From Mesostigma viride (Eukaryota; Streptophyta; Mesostigmatophyceae; Mesostigmatales; Mesostigmataceae): a stretch of DNA of 64,000 bases. Below the pieces are notes generated by a model, which was not told where the DNA came from, ran no database searches, and was given only the letters and a program-made list of their open reading frames with translations. Of this stretch, positions 10,791 through 21,735 are shown in pieces; position 1 is the stretch's first letter; every line of letters starts with the position of its first letter. The translations under genes were made by a program, and so were the position numbers. The DNA lies in assembly GCA_009746045.1 (NCBI GenBank), contig RPFO01000542.1, positions 126,501 through 190,500 on the forward strand, given 5' to 3'.

Positions 10791-12429
10791 CTGCAGAAAC
10801 AAAAAGAAATTCACGGAAAATTAACATATTAGCAGGGTCACTCCGCGAAATGACCCCACCTTCTTCGCAGATACAAAAGAATCTCAATTGCGAAGCAAAT
10901 ATAGAGAAAGTCAAACTTCATGAAATTTTTGGTAGCTCTGCAGCGCGACCCTTGCGAAGTTACACACAAGTTTTAAGGCCTTTTCGTATGGAACTGAGAA
11001 GAGGTCGCGCTGCAGCGCGACCAAGATTTGCATCATTGGAAACACACCTTCCCGGCTCATTTTTCAGGCGTGTCGTGTCGTTGCCGAGGTACCTGGATGA
11101 TCACACCAAGACAGGAAAACGTGAATTAATTCATGGAATTATTTAAGATTCTACTAAATGAAATTGAATATTGAACATAATTTTTTTAATTATTATTGTT
11201 TAATTATGTAGCAGAAATATGGAAAGTATTTATTGGTATTTATATAGTTTTAATTAGTATTTAGTACTATTTCTATTACAATCATTATTGTTTAGATAGA
11301 AGAAATATGAACTGGACAGACTAGCTATCTCTAATACTAAATATTTTCTACTTATTGTATGAAAAAAAGAGTGATGTCCATAAATATATGTAATATTGTC
11401 ATAAAATTTTATCTATATTTTAAATTTGTATTCATGGCATTAATCTATCTAGTACTAGAAATATATATAAAAAACTAGTACAGTAAGTTAGCAGTAAAAA
11501 GGAAAATATATTTAACAAATATTAGAAAGAACATATATCATATTCATAACAATAATCATAATAATAAGCATATGGACAGCAGAAAGTTTAAATATATTGG
11601 CTAGCATGTTAGTATATATCCCATACATTTACTATACCCGATTCATTAATATATTTATTTGTATACCCCAAAAGTTCTGCATTCGAAATTTTTGCCATAC
11701 CACGTGGCAGTAGGCACGTCGCTTTGCAGAGTGACGACTGGTGGTAATATGACAGATGATCTCTCAGACGACGTGCAAAAAAGCACCGGGCTCACGCTAG
11801 AATCGAACCGCGGACGTCGTTATCCACAGCAGCATGGTGACGCCCGAATCCAAACATCCCGATTGCCGCGTCAAATTTTGTGCGTGTTGTTCCTTTTTAT
11901 ACCTGCGGGACCGTGAAGACCGACGCTTGGATTACGTCACATTGTGAGTCGTCCAATCCGCATGCGCGGTTTGTCAATAAGAATAATCTAGCGCCGCGTT
12001 TCGCCTCGTTGGCCGAATGGCGAGCATGCCACGTTTTCCGTCCTGAACGCCGGTTACGCTGGGCCGTTGACAGGGGTCGCTCCACGGACGATCGGTCACA
12101 ACAGCTGTTGGGTTTCGAAAACCGCACCACCACTGCTGCCGCCATAGCTGTTTTCTGTAATAATCATCGCTGCCTGAAGATGGTGAGACAAATGACGCCT
12201 CAACTCGCCGCCCTGATAAAGAAGGTGCATCAACAGCGCAGTCTTTTTCTATGTCGAGCTTGATGTTTGTTGCTATGCCTTCAAATGGTCAGGTTAGTTT
12301 ATAGCTAGCCCAATTCTAATCGTGGTCCTGTTCAATGCCGTTTTTCCCCCTTCCTGATTTATGCGTGCAGGTAAATGTGCAACGAACCCCTACTTACTCG
12401 CGCGAGCAGGGTGGCGTCTATGATGCCCT
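10791..12429. other. Non-coding interval with AT-rich core
   Basis: Positions 11130-11680 are strongly AT-rich with no usable frame. Four CTGCAG-type motifs flank it (about 10835, 10931, 11002 and 11717); that at 11002-11022 is an almost perfect palindrome. A tRNA T-arm-like string (minus strand GGTTCGATTC, about 11799-11808) is present, without a foldable tRNA around it. The first exon or promoter of the minus-strand gene may lie here, but none is visible. Confidence 0.45.
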
Positions 12430-12435
12430 TTTGTA

Positions 12436-13010
12436 GTCCTCAGCCAGCGATATGGCTTGTTTTTTCGTGTTGGTCCTCAGCCAGCGACATGACTTCTTTT
12501 TTCTGGTTGGTTCTCGGCCAGCGATATGCCTTCTTTTTAAGGGTTGGTCCTCAGCCAGCGACATGGCTTCTGTTTTCGTGTTGGTCCTCAGCCAGCGATA
12601 TGCCTTCTTTTTTAGGGTTGGTCCTCAGCCAGCAATATATTTTCTTTTTTCGCGTTGGTCCTCAGCCAGCGACACGGCTTCTTTTTTCTGGTTGGTTCTC
12701 GGCCAGCGATATGCCTTCTTTTTAAGGGTTGGTCCTCAGCCAGCGACATGGCTTCTGTTTTCGTGTTGGTCCTCAGCCAGCGATATGCCTTCTTTTTTAG
12801 GGTTGGTCCTCAGCCAGCAATATATTTTCTTTTTTCGTGTTGGTCCTCAGCCAGCGACACGGCTTCTTTTTTCTGGTTGGTTCTCGGCGAGCGACCAGAG
12901 TATTTTTTCGTATTGGTCCTCAGCCAGCTAAATGTTTTCTTTTTTCGTGTTGGTCCTCAGCCAGCCATATGGCTTCTTTTTTCGTGTTGGTCCTCAGCCA
13001 GCGATATGTC
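12436..13010 (+). repeat. 36-bp minisatellite with ~182-bp higher-order unit
   Basis: Each unit contains GTTGGTCCTCAGCCAGCGA followed by a T-rich stretch (CTTCTTTTTT). Units are about 36 bp and five of them form a higher-order block that recurs at about 12473, 12655 and 12837. Because 36 is a multiple of three, several frames stay open, giving artefactual LVLSQR-type proteins. Confidence 0.85.
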
Positions 13011-13734
13011 CACCATCCATGCATGCCAGCACCCCACCACCATCATCCATGCGTGCCAGCCACCCACCACCACCATCCATGCATGCCAGCACCCCACCAC
13101 CACCATCCATGCGTGCCAGCACCCCACCACCACCATCCATGCATGCCAGCACCCCACCACCATCATCCATGCGTGCCAGCCACCCACCACCACCATCCAT
13201 GCGTGCCAGCACCCCACCACCATCATCCATGCGTGCCAGCCACCCACCACCACCATCCATGCGTGCCAGCACCCCACCACCATCATCCATGCATGCCAGC
13301 ACCCCACCACCACCATCCATGCGTGCCAGCACCCCACCACCACCATCCATGCATGCCAGCACCCCACCACCACCATCCATGCATGCCAGCACCCCACCAC
13401 CATCATCCATGCGTGCCAGCCACCCACCACCACCATCCATGCATGCCAGCACCCCACCACCACCATCCATGCATGCCAGCACCCCACCACCATCATCCAT
13501 GCATGCCAGCACCCCACCACCACCATCCATGCGTGCCAGCACCCCACCACCACCATCCATGCATGCCAGCACCCCACCACCATCATCCATGCGTGCCAGC
13601 CACCCACCACCACCATCCATGCGTGCCAGCCACCCACCACCATCATCCATGCATGCCAGCACCCCACCACCACCATCCATGCATGCCAGCACCCCACCAC
13701 CATCATCCATGCATGCCAGCACCATCATGCATGC
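13011..13734 (+). repeat. 30-bp satellite, first block (~24 units)
   Basis: The unit is CATGCRTGCCAGC(A/C)CCCACC-ACCATCATC-type, strictly 30 bp, with two alternating positions (GCATGC versus GCGTGC; CACCCCACC versus CCACCCACC). It is open in all three plus frames and two minus frames, producing His-, Pro- and Trp-rich pseudo-proteins. It is interrupted at 13735 by a LINE 3' end and continues at 13951. Confidence 0.95.
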
Positions 13735-13950
13735 ATGCTCACATGGGTCTTATTGCACCCACAGTTTGCCGGATCGTTAGCCTGTCCTTTTAGCTAGCCG
13801 CGCCCGATTGCAGCTGTGGCATGCCTTTGGCATGAAGGAGACTGGGGGTCTCTGCCCTTTCTCCTGTAGTGCACACACAGGGATTAAAAGCACTTCGGTG
13901 CTCCGTGACTCCCCAACGGGAGCACGAGTTTAATTAATTAATTAATTAAT
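13735..13950 (+). mobile_element. LINE 3' end inserted into the 30-bp satellite
   Basis: This 216-bp block is nearly identical to 46691-46906, the 3' untranslated end of the half-LINE at 44918-46906, and ends in the same TTAA-tetranucleotide tail instead of poly-A. GCATGC at 13729-13734 is repeated at 13951-13956, consistent with a short target duplication inside the satellite. It is a severely 5'-truncated copy. Confidence 0.8.
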
Positions 13951-16156
13951 GCATGCCAGCACCCCACCACCATCATCCATGCGTGCCAGCCACCCACCAC
14001 CACCATCCATGCGTGCCAGCACCCCACCACCATCATCCATGCGTGCCAGCCACCCACCACCACCATCCATGCATGCCAGCACCCCACCACCACCATCCAT
14101 GCATGCCAGCACCCCACCACCACCATCCATGCATGCCAGCACCCCACCACCACCATCCATGCATGCCAGCACCCCACCACCACCATCCATGCATGCCAGC
14201 ACCCCACCACCATCATCCATGCGTGCCAGCCACCCACCACCACCATCCATGCATGCCAGCACCCCACCACCACCATCCATGCGTGCCAGCACCCCACCAC
14301 CACCATCCATGCGTGCCAGCCACCCACCACCACCATCCATGCATGCCAGCACCCCACCACCACCATCCATGCATGCCAGCACCCCACCACCACCATCCAT
14401 GCGTGCCAGCACCCCACCACCACCATCCATGCGTGCCAGCAGTGACCCCACCACCACCATCCATGCGTGCCAGCCACCCACCACCACCATCCATGCATGC
14501 CAGCCACCCACCACCACCATCCATGCCTGCCAGCACCCCACCACCATCATCCATGCGTGCCAGCCACCCACCACCACCATCCATGCGTGCCAGCCACCCA
14601 CCACCACCATCCATGCGTGCCAGCCACCCACCACCACCATCCATGCGTGCCAGCACCCCACCACCATCATCCATGCATGCCAGCACCCCACCACCACCAT
14701 CCATGCATGCCAGCACCCCACCATGCACCACCATCCATGCATGCCAGCACCCCACCACCATCATCCATGCGTGCCAGCCACCCACCACCACCATCCATGC
14801 GTGCCAGCACCCCACCACCACCATCCATGCGTGCCAGCACCCCACCACCACCATCCATGCGTGCCAGCCACCCACCACCACCATCCATGCATGCCAGCCA
14901 CCCACCACCACCATCCATGCCTGCCAGCACCCCACCACCATCATCCATGCGTGCCAGCCACCCACCACCACCATCCATGCGTGCCAGCCACCCACCACCA
15001 CCATCCATGCGTGCCAGCCACCCACCACCACCATCCATGCGTGCCAGCCACCCACCACCACCATCCATGCGTGCCAGCACCCCACCACCACCATCCATGC
15101 ATGCCAGCACCCCACCACCACCATCCATGCATGCCAGCACCCCACCACCATCATCCATGCGTGCCAGCCACCCACCACCACCATCCATGCATGCCAGCAC
15201 CCCACCACCACCATCCATGCATGCCAGCACCCCACCACCACCATCCATGCGTGCCAGCACCCCACCACCACCATCCATGCGTGCCAGCACCCCACCACCA
15301 CCATCCATGCGTGCCAGCCACCCACCACCACCATCCATGCATGCCAGCACCCCACCATGCACCACCATCCATGCATGCCAGCCACCCACCACCACCATCC
15401 ATGCCTGCCAGCACCCCACCACCATCATCCATGCGTGCCAGCCACCCACCACCACCATCCATGCGTGCCAGCACCCCACCACCACCATCCATGCATGCCA
15501 GCACCCCACCACCACCATCCATGCGTGCCAGCACCCCACCACCATCATCCATGCGTGCCAGCCACCCACCACCACCATCCATGCGTGCCAGCACCCCACC
15601 ACCACCATCCATGCATGCCAGCACCCCACCACCACCATCCATGCATGCCAGCACCCCACCACCACCATCCATGCATGCCAGCCACCCACCACCACCATCC
15701 ATGCATGCCAGCCACCCACCACCACCATCCATGCATGCCAGCCACCCACCACCACCATCCATGCCTGCCAGCACCCCACCACCATCATCCATGCGTGCCA
15801 GCCACCCACCACCACCATCCATGCCTGCCAGCACCCCACCACCATCATCCATGCGTGCCAGCCACCCACCACCACCATCCATGCGTGCCAGCCACCCACC
15901 ACCACCATCCATGCATGCCAGCACCCCACCACCACCATCCATGCGTGCCAGCACCCCACCACCACCATCCATGCATGCCAGCACCCCACCACCACCATCC
16001 ATGCATGCCAGCCACCCACCACCACCATCCATGCCTGCCAGCACCCCACCACCATCATCCATGCGTGCCAGCCACCCACCACCACCATCCATGCGTGCCA
16101 GCACCCCACCACCACCATCCATGCATGCCAGCACCCCACCACCACCATCCATGCGT
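13951..16156 (+). repeat. 30-bp satellite, second block (~73 units)
   Basis: Continuation of the 30-bp array after the LINE fragment, with some unit-length changes (an AGTGACCCC insertion near 14441 and CACCATGCACC variants near 14721 and 15356). It ends abruptly at 16156 and is followed by unrelated sequence. Open frames here are repeat artefacts. Confidence 0.95.
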
Positions 16157-16189
16157 GATTTTTTTGGGGAGTGGTCAGTATTGTTTTTG

Positions 16190-16790
16190 GGTAGGGTCGC
16201 TCTGCAGAGTGACCCCTACCCTTGCGCAATGTCGCAGTCTTTGTTTGAAGGGTCGCGCTGCAGAGTGACCCCCTCACAATGCAAATTTCCATTCAGTGTT
16301 TGTAGGGTCGCGCTGCAGAGTCACCTTTCCAAGATGCGTTATTCAATAACATTTTGTTCGTAAGGGCCGCGCTGCAGAGTCACCTTTCCAAGATACGTTA
16401 TTCAATAACATTTTGTTTGTAGGGTCGCGCTGCAGAGTCACCTTTCCAAGATACGTTATTCAATCACATTTTGGTTGTAGGGTCGCATTGCAGAGTCACC
16501 CTTTCCAGATACGTTATTCAATAACATTTTGTTTGTAGGGTAGCGCTGCAGAGTCACCTTTCCAAGATACGTTATTCAATCACATTTTTGTTGTAAGGTC
16601 GCGCTGCCGAGTCACCCTTTCCAGATACGTTTATCAATCACATTTTGTTTGTAGGGTCGGCTGCCGAGTCACCCTTCCATGAAATATTTTTATGCTATAT
16701 TTTGTTGGTAGGGTCGCGCTGCAGAGTCACCCTTCCTTAACATGGTTCTTATGTCTTATTTTGCGGAAGGGTCTCGCTACAGAATATTCC
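16190..16790 (+). repeat. ~58-bp tandem array built on the CTGCAG motif
   Basis: About ten units of the form GGGTCGCGCTGCAGAGTCAC, then CTTTCCAAGATACGTTATTC, AATAACATTTTG, TTTGTA. The first unit motifs read GTGACCCC, later ones GTCACC. The same motif occurs singly in introns and spacers across the giant element, so the array appears to be a local amplification of it. Confidence 0.85.
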
Positions 16791-16842
16791 CTTCCCTGAC
16801 ATATGTTACATCTTCGATTTTTTTTATCCCCATACCTGAATG

Positions 16843-17724
16843 AGTTACGTTAAATAGTGCCGGAACCTTTTGCCGCCTGAGGCAAATCGGGCCGGAACAC
16901 TATTTTGCCCGGAATAACCACTTCCGAGCACCCAAGTTAATTCGGCCGAATTAACTTGGGTGCTCGGAAGTGGTTATTCCGGGCAAAATAGTGTTCCGGC
17001 CCGATTTGCCTCAGGCGGCAAAAGGTTCCGGCACTATTTAACGTAACTAAAACCTGGCCTCGTGGAGGGGGGACGAAGAGCCCGAGACATCCGCCTAGGC
17101 CGCTGAGCACGCACCACTAAATGCGCCGGAGCTGCCTCAGTGAGGATTCGAACCCCTGACCTCCAAGGTGCACAGGTTTTAGTTACGTTAAATAGTGCCG
17201 GAACCTTTTGCCGCCTGAGGCAAATGGGTCCGTAACACTATTTTGCCCGGAATAACCACTTCCGGGCACCCAAGTTAATTCGGCCGAATTAACTTGGGTG
17301 CCCGGAAGTGGTTATTCCGGGCAAAATAGTGTTACGGACCGATTTGCCTCAGGCGGCAAAAGGTTCCGGCACTATTTAACGTAACTAAAACCTGTGCACC
17401 TTGGAGGTCAGGGGTTCGAATCCTCACTGAGGCAGCTCCGGCGCATTTAGTGGTGCGTGCTCAGCGGCCTAGGCGGATGTCTCGGGCTCTTCGTCCCCCC
17501 TCCACGAGGCCAGGTTTTAGTTACGTTAAATAGTGCCGGAACCTTTTGCCGCCTGAGGCAAATCGGGCCGGAACACTATTTTGCCCGGAATAACCACTTC
17601 CGGGCACCCAAGTTAATTCGGCCGAATTAACTTGGGTGCCCGGAAGTGGTTATTCCGGGCAAAATAGTGTTCCGGCCCGATTTGCCTCAGGCGGCAAAAG
17701 GTTCCGGCACTATTTAACGTAACT
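16843..17724. mobile_element. Compound palindrome element, class 1 (H-X-H-X'-H)
   Basis: Three 206-bp palindromes (16843-17048, 17181-17386, 17519-17724) are separated by a 132-bp spacer (17049-17180) and its exact-length reverse complement (17387-17518). Ends are AGTTACG...CGTAACT and the 5-bp flank GAATG occurs at 16838-16842 and 17725-17729, a target duplication. Each palindrome arm contains a smaller hairpin (AAATAGTGCCGGAACC against GGCCGGAACACTATTT) and another with loop TAACCAC. The spacer carries a tRNA B-box-like GGTTCGAATCC (17413-17423). No coding capacity. It sits upstream of the first visible exon of the plus-strand gene, probably in an intron or leader. Confidence 0.8.
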
Positions 17725-17843
17725 GAATGGGATTTCATCCTTGTTTCTTCTTAGGGTAGCGCTGCAGCGCCACCCATCACGCTGATGCGAATTTACACTT
17801 TCTTCATCCGACATTGGTCTATTTGTTTTTCCTTATTTGCCGC

Positions 17844-19322
17844 AGAGGGAAGAACAACAGAAGGAGAGGGAAGTTCAGCTTCAGAAGGAAAAGGAGGAGC
17901 AGGAGAGGGCCTCCTTGCTTCAAAAGGAAAAGGAGGAGCAGGAGAGGGCCTCCTTGCTTCAGAAGGAAAAGGAGGAGCAGGAGAGGGCCTCTTCGCCAAA
18001 GAAGGGAAAAGAGGTGGAGAGGGCCACCTATGTCGACAAGCTCAAGTCGACGAGCGAGTCTCCTAAGTATAGTACGCCACCCGCCTCTCCGCCCAAGGGC
18101 GTAGAGGAGTTTCCTCCACTGTCAACAATGCTTGCTGCCGGGGCTGGGCCAAGCTCCGTGGAGGCGTCGGCCTCCAAATCTCCCCAGCGGCCCGCACCTG
18201 AGGCACAGGCTGCCGGGGCTGGGTCCAGCTCCGTTGTGTCTCCACAGTCTCCCCAGCGGCCCGCCATCAACAAGGAGTCCCCCGTCCGCGGGCGTCGACC
18301 TCGCCGAGGTCCGCCCCCGTCGAGGTGGTTACCTCGAAGCCCAGCTCGCCGCCCAAGTCTGCTCCAAGGGCCCACCACGAGGCGTCTGAGCAGGGCAGCC
18401 CGCCGCCCAAGTCACCTCTAAGGTCCCACCACGAGGCGTCGACCTCGAAGGTCAGCACGTCGCCCAGGTCTCCTCCAAGGTCCCACCCGAGGCGTCGACC
18501 TCACAGCCCAGCTCGCAGCCCGCGTCTCCCCAAAGCTCCCCTCCAAAGAAGGGAGCGACCTCCAAGTCCCGATCACCGCCCAAGTCGCCTGCAAAATCTC
18601 CAGGTCGGAAGTCTCCGCCCAAGCGCCGGTCGCCACCCAAGCGCCGGTCGTCAAACTCACCTCCGAGGAGCCGCTCCCCACAGGCAAGAAAGAAAGCAAG
18701 AGCGGAATGGGAGGAGAAGGAGGATGACCATGAGCGGTTCCTGCGTGATCTGCAGAAGAACATTGACCTCCTGATCAGCATGGAGGACAGGGACAAGGCA
18801 GACCCAAGGCCACTGGAGGATCTTCCGGAGGAGGAAAGAAAGAGAAGGAATGACCGCATGGCACTTCTGACTTCTTATCTGGATCAGGCAACGCAGCACG
18901 CCGAAGATCTGGTGAATCTGGAGAAAAAGGACAAGGAACGGAAGGCCGCCCAGGAGCTCCTGGAAAGGGAGCAGAGGGAATGGGTGAAGAAGGAAAGGGC
19001 AGAGCGAGAGGCGAAGCAGGCAGAAATGGAAGCTGCGGAGATGGAGGAGGCGGAGCGCAGGAAGAGGAGGGCGTCGTGGGAGCGGGACGAAAAGGAGAGA
19101 AAGGCGAATGAGGAAAGGAAAAAGAAGGACGAGGAGGCAAAGGCGAAGAGGAAGGTGCAGGAGGAGGGGAAGAGGATGATGGAGGCGGGTGTGGCGGCAC
19201 GCCTGAAATACCAAGCCAAACTTGAGGAGGAGCGCAGGAAGGCGCAGGCTGCAGAAAAGTCGACGGAGGTGGATGGGAAGACCGCGGGGGTCTCGGAGAA
19301 GGAGGGTACGGAGCCGTCTCAG
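17844..19322 (+). CDS. Multi-exon gene of the giant element, exon with coiled coil and Ser/Pro-rich region
   Basis: A clear acceptor (T-rich tract then TTTGCCGCAG) precedes 17844 and a donor CTCAG|GTGAGA follows 19322. The first 60 codons repeat QKEKEEQERAS three times, followed by a Ser/Pro/Lys-rich region (SPPK, SPPR repeats, about 18100-18680) and a long charged helix (about 18690-19300: EERKRRNDRMALL, KKDKERKAAQELLEREQ, ERKANEERKKKDEE). The Pro-rich part needs two or three frame changes (near 18280 and 18490), so the copy is either mutated or mis-sequenced there. No function is recognised; upstream exons were not identified. Confidence 0.5.
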
Positions 19323-19480
19323 GTGAGAAACAGTTTTTACCCCCATTAGTGTGCGTGTTTTTTTTAACGGTTTCGTTATTCCTTATCTCTGCTAAGCTCG
19401 TTGACCATGAATGGGTCATTTCGCAGAGTGACCCTAACCTGAACCAACAAGTATGCTTTTCCCTGTTGTTTTAATTTCAG

Positions 19481-19784
19481 AGGAAGCGGGGGGCAGACGA
19501 AAAGAAGTCAGAGGATCCCAAGAAGAGCGGGACAACAACGGAGGTGAGCGATAAGTAATCCTGTGTTTTTCGCCTTTGTTCTTTGTTCATTTGTCCTTCA
19601 TTTCTGAGTTGCCGTTTCCTTCGCATGTGTGATTAATTTATGGAGGGTCATTTCGCAGAGTGACCCTAAACTTTTTCAACGAGTATGCTTTCCTCTGTCT
19701 TGCTGCATCCAGAGGAAGAAAGGGGGAGATGAGACAGAGTCTCAGGGGAACGCCGAGGTTGGGAGTGGGGAGGAGAAATTGCGG
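19481..19784 (+). CDS. Multi-exon gene, two short Lys/Glu-rich exons
   Basis: Exon 19481-19543 (after TTAATTTCAG, before GTGAGC; RKRGADEKKSEDPKK...) and exon 19713-19784 (after TGCATCCAG, before GTGAGC; RKKGGDETESQGN...) are separated by a 169-bp intron. The introns before, between and after each carry one copy of the CTGCAG-type motif in the variant GGTCATTTCGCAGAGTGACC. They continue the charged region of the preceding exon. Confidence 0.45.
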
Positions 19785-19931
19785 GTGAGCTAATAATTTT
19801 TTCGCCGCTTTAGTGCATGTCAGTTAGTCTTCGTTCTGTTTGAGATTTTTTTATGAAGGGTCACTTCGCAGAGTGACCCTAAACTTTTTTTCCGATTATG
19901 CTTTTTTTTCGTTTTGTGGACCTGTGTGCAG

Positions 19932-20999
19932 CCGATCCAGTTGAGGGGCTTGGAAACTTGGAAGTCATGGTTGACGACTTACGAAAAACATCTGAACGAT
20001 GACGCCAAGTCGTTCTTGAGCACCTTTGTGTCGAAGGAGATCGAAGTTGCGATCGATGACGGTGTCTGGCATGAGAGGTTCTCAGTCGGGTCTGATGAGA
20101 AGATGAACCCTTGGAGTGATCCAACACTTCGTGATCTTTTGTTCGAAGTCATGGGGCGGAGCCTTCGAGGCAAAAGGTTAAAGGGGAAAGAAATTGCATC
20201 TCTTTTCGACACCTTTGAGTTGCTTGTTACCGAGTGCGGGTCAACGATACCCGACGCAGCGGATGTTACAGCTTATGTTCCTCGAAGCCTGCTCGTCTGG
20301 ATCAAGCTGTCTTGTGCGACCAAACAGTACTGCAAGGACACGAGACAGCACCCATTGTCACACGAGTATTTTGACATCATCATATCTGTCTGCAGGTGGG
20401 AAATGTACCAGGTCCTAGAGCAGGGGAAGACAGGTGAGGATTGGGACACCTCCCCGCTGACGGAAATCGGATGTCAATCTGCTCTTGAAGAAAGGGTTCA
20501 AGGCTGCACAGTTCGACTGGGATGTCTTCGGCGACTTTCTGGTCGCCATGGACCACTCGGTATCTCCCGAGTTGTTCAGGGCTGGTTCAAAGTGATTGAA
20601 GATTTGGATGGGGTTAGATCGCACTTCCTTTCGTCGTATTCAGTGTGGATGGCGCAGTTTAGGGTGAACCCAGACCCTATTCTTCCGAGTCGAGCTGTTG
20701 AATTGTTTCTTCAGTTGTGCGAGGATGAGATCCTGCGTTTTCGTCAGAGTGGGGAGTTCGACATGGCCGGACAGTATGAGCCCCCACGAAAGGAGGTTGT
20801 CGCATGGCTTGAGTACAAGGGGATCGACGACTGCCTGTCGTTAGTGACGGCGAACATAAACGAGAAATCATGGAGTCAGGACATGCTATCTCACTTGTTT
20901 TTTCTTCGGACGTTTTTCGAAAACGAACTGAGCCACACAACTCCATCTGAGATGTGGCCGATCGGACAAGTGTTGCGGGAGTGGAGATTTGACATTGAG
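19932..20999 (+). CDS. Multi-exon gene, helical domain exon
   Basis: Acceptor CTGTGTGCAG and donor GAG|GTAATT bound a 1,068-bp exon of normal amino-acid composition, unlike its low-complexity neighbours, starting PIQLRGLETWKSWLTTYEKHL. Two compensating frame changes (about 20470 and 20585) interrupt it: between them the better frame reads DVNLLLKKGFKAAQFDWDVF. It ends EMWPIGQVLREWRFDIE. No known domain is recognised; it is predicted to be a helical globular domain and is the most useful part of the protein for a remote-homology search. Confidence 0.5.
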
Positions 21000-21116
21000 G
21001 TAATTATTGACATTTGTGTACATTTTTATTCAGTCCGTTTAGATTAGTGTTGTGTATTTCTTTTGTTGAAAATTGTTACTAACGATGAACGCATTTCTTG
21101 CTCTCCTTCCCGCCAG

Positions 21117-21601
21117 GAGGGTGACATTCCACGTTTTGAGGGACAAAGTCCTTCAGCGTGGAAACCGGAGGTAAGCAAATGCCGCTAAAGGTTCGGGGTC
21201 GATTTGTGAAGATAGGATATTCAAGAAATAGTTCCTGTTTTGACTGACTTTGTATATTTATCTGAACGCACGTTTCGTCTTGCAGGATGACGATCAACCT
21301 TTCGAAGAGGTCGAAGGGATGGGGACGGAGAACGTAGAGGTAGGAAATTTGTTTCATTTTACTGTTCAAGCTTAGGGTTGGGGTCGCTCCGCAGAGCAAC
21401 GTTAAAACAAAATTAATGCTCGTTTTTTTTATGTCATCGTCTGAATTATTTTTTTTTTTCATGCAGGAGGTGGACGAGAAGGAAGAGGAGGAGAAGGAGC
21501 AGGAGGTGGACGAGGAGGAAGAGGAGGAGGAGCACGAGGAGGAGGAGGAGGAGGAAGAAAATGAGCCCGAGCCAACTCCGAAGGGGAAGGGGAAGGCAAA
21601 G
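21117..21601 (+). CDS. Multi-exon gene, three small acidic exons
   Basis: Exons 21117-21170, 21286-21339 and 21467-21601 each have CAG acceptors and GT donors (GTAAGC, GTAGGA, GTTTGT). The first two are 54 bp each and end in GAG, so they keep phase and could be skipped or duplicated freely. The third encodes a poly-Glu tract (EVDEKEEEEKEQEVDEEEEEEE) and PTPKGKGKAK. CTGCAG-type motifs lie in the introns near 21381 and 21636. Confidence 0.45.
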
Positions 21602-21735
21602 GTTTGTACAATGTTTTTTAAGTTTTTAACGCTGAAGGTCGCGCTGCAGAGCTAGGATGCCAGAGTTCAGATTACTCTTCTTAATACATTTCGCTTCATG
21701 TGTATGTTGTGTGTTGTTGGTATACCTTCCAGCAG

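Noticed and set aside
11780-11850. tRNA gene on the minus strand around GGTTCGATTC
   Set aside because: The T-loop word is present but T-stem, anticodon stem and acceptor do not pair.
13011-13734. CRISPR-like array
   Set aside because: Units are contiguous with no unique spacers; this is a eukaryotic satellite. The same holds for the 24-, 35- and 36-bp arrays.
13949-16363. Open frames of up to 804 codons (His/Pro/Trp-rich proteins)
   Set aside because: They are produced by the 30-bp satellite, which has no stop in most frames; composition has no protein signature and the frames overlap on both strands.
16843-17724. Compound palindrome as a plain assembly artefact
   Set aside because: Two loci of different sequence share the plan with exact unit lengths and different 5-bp duplicates, and one restores a reading frame on removal. 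Assembly error in copy number is still possible.
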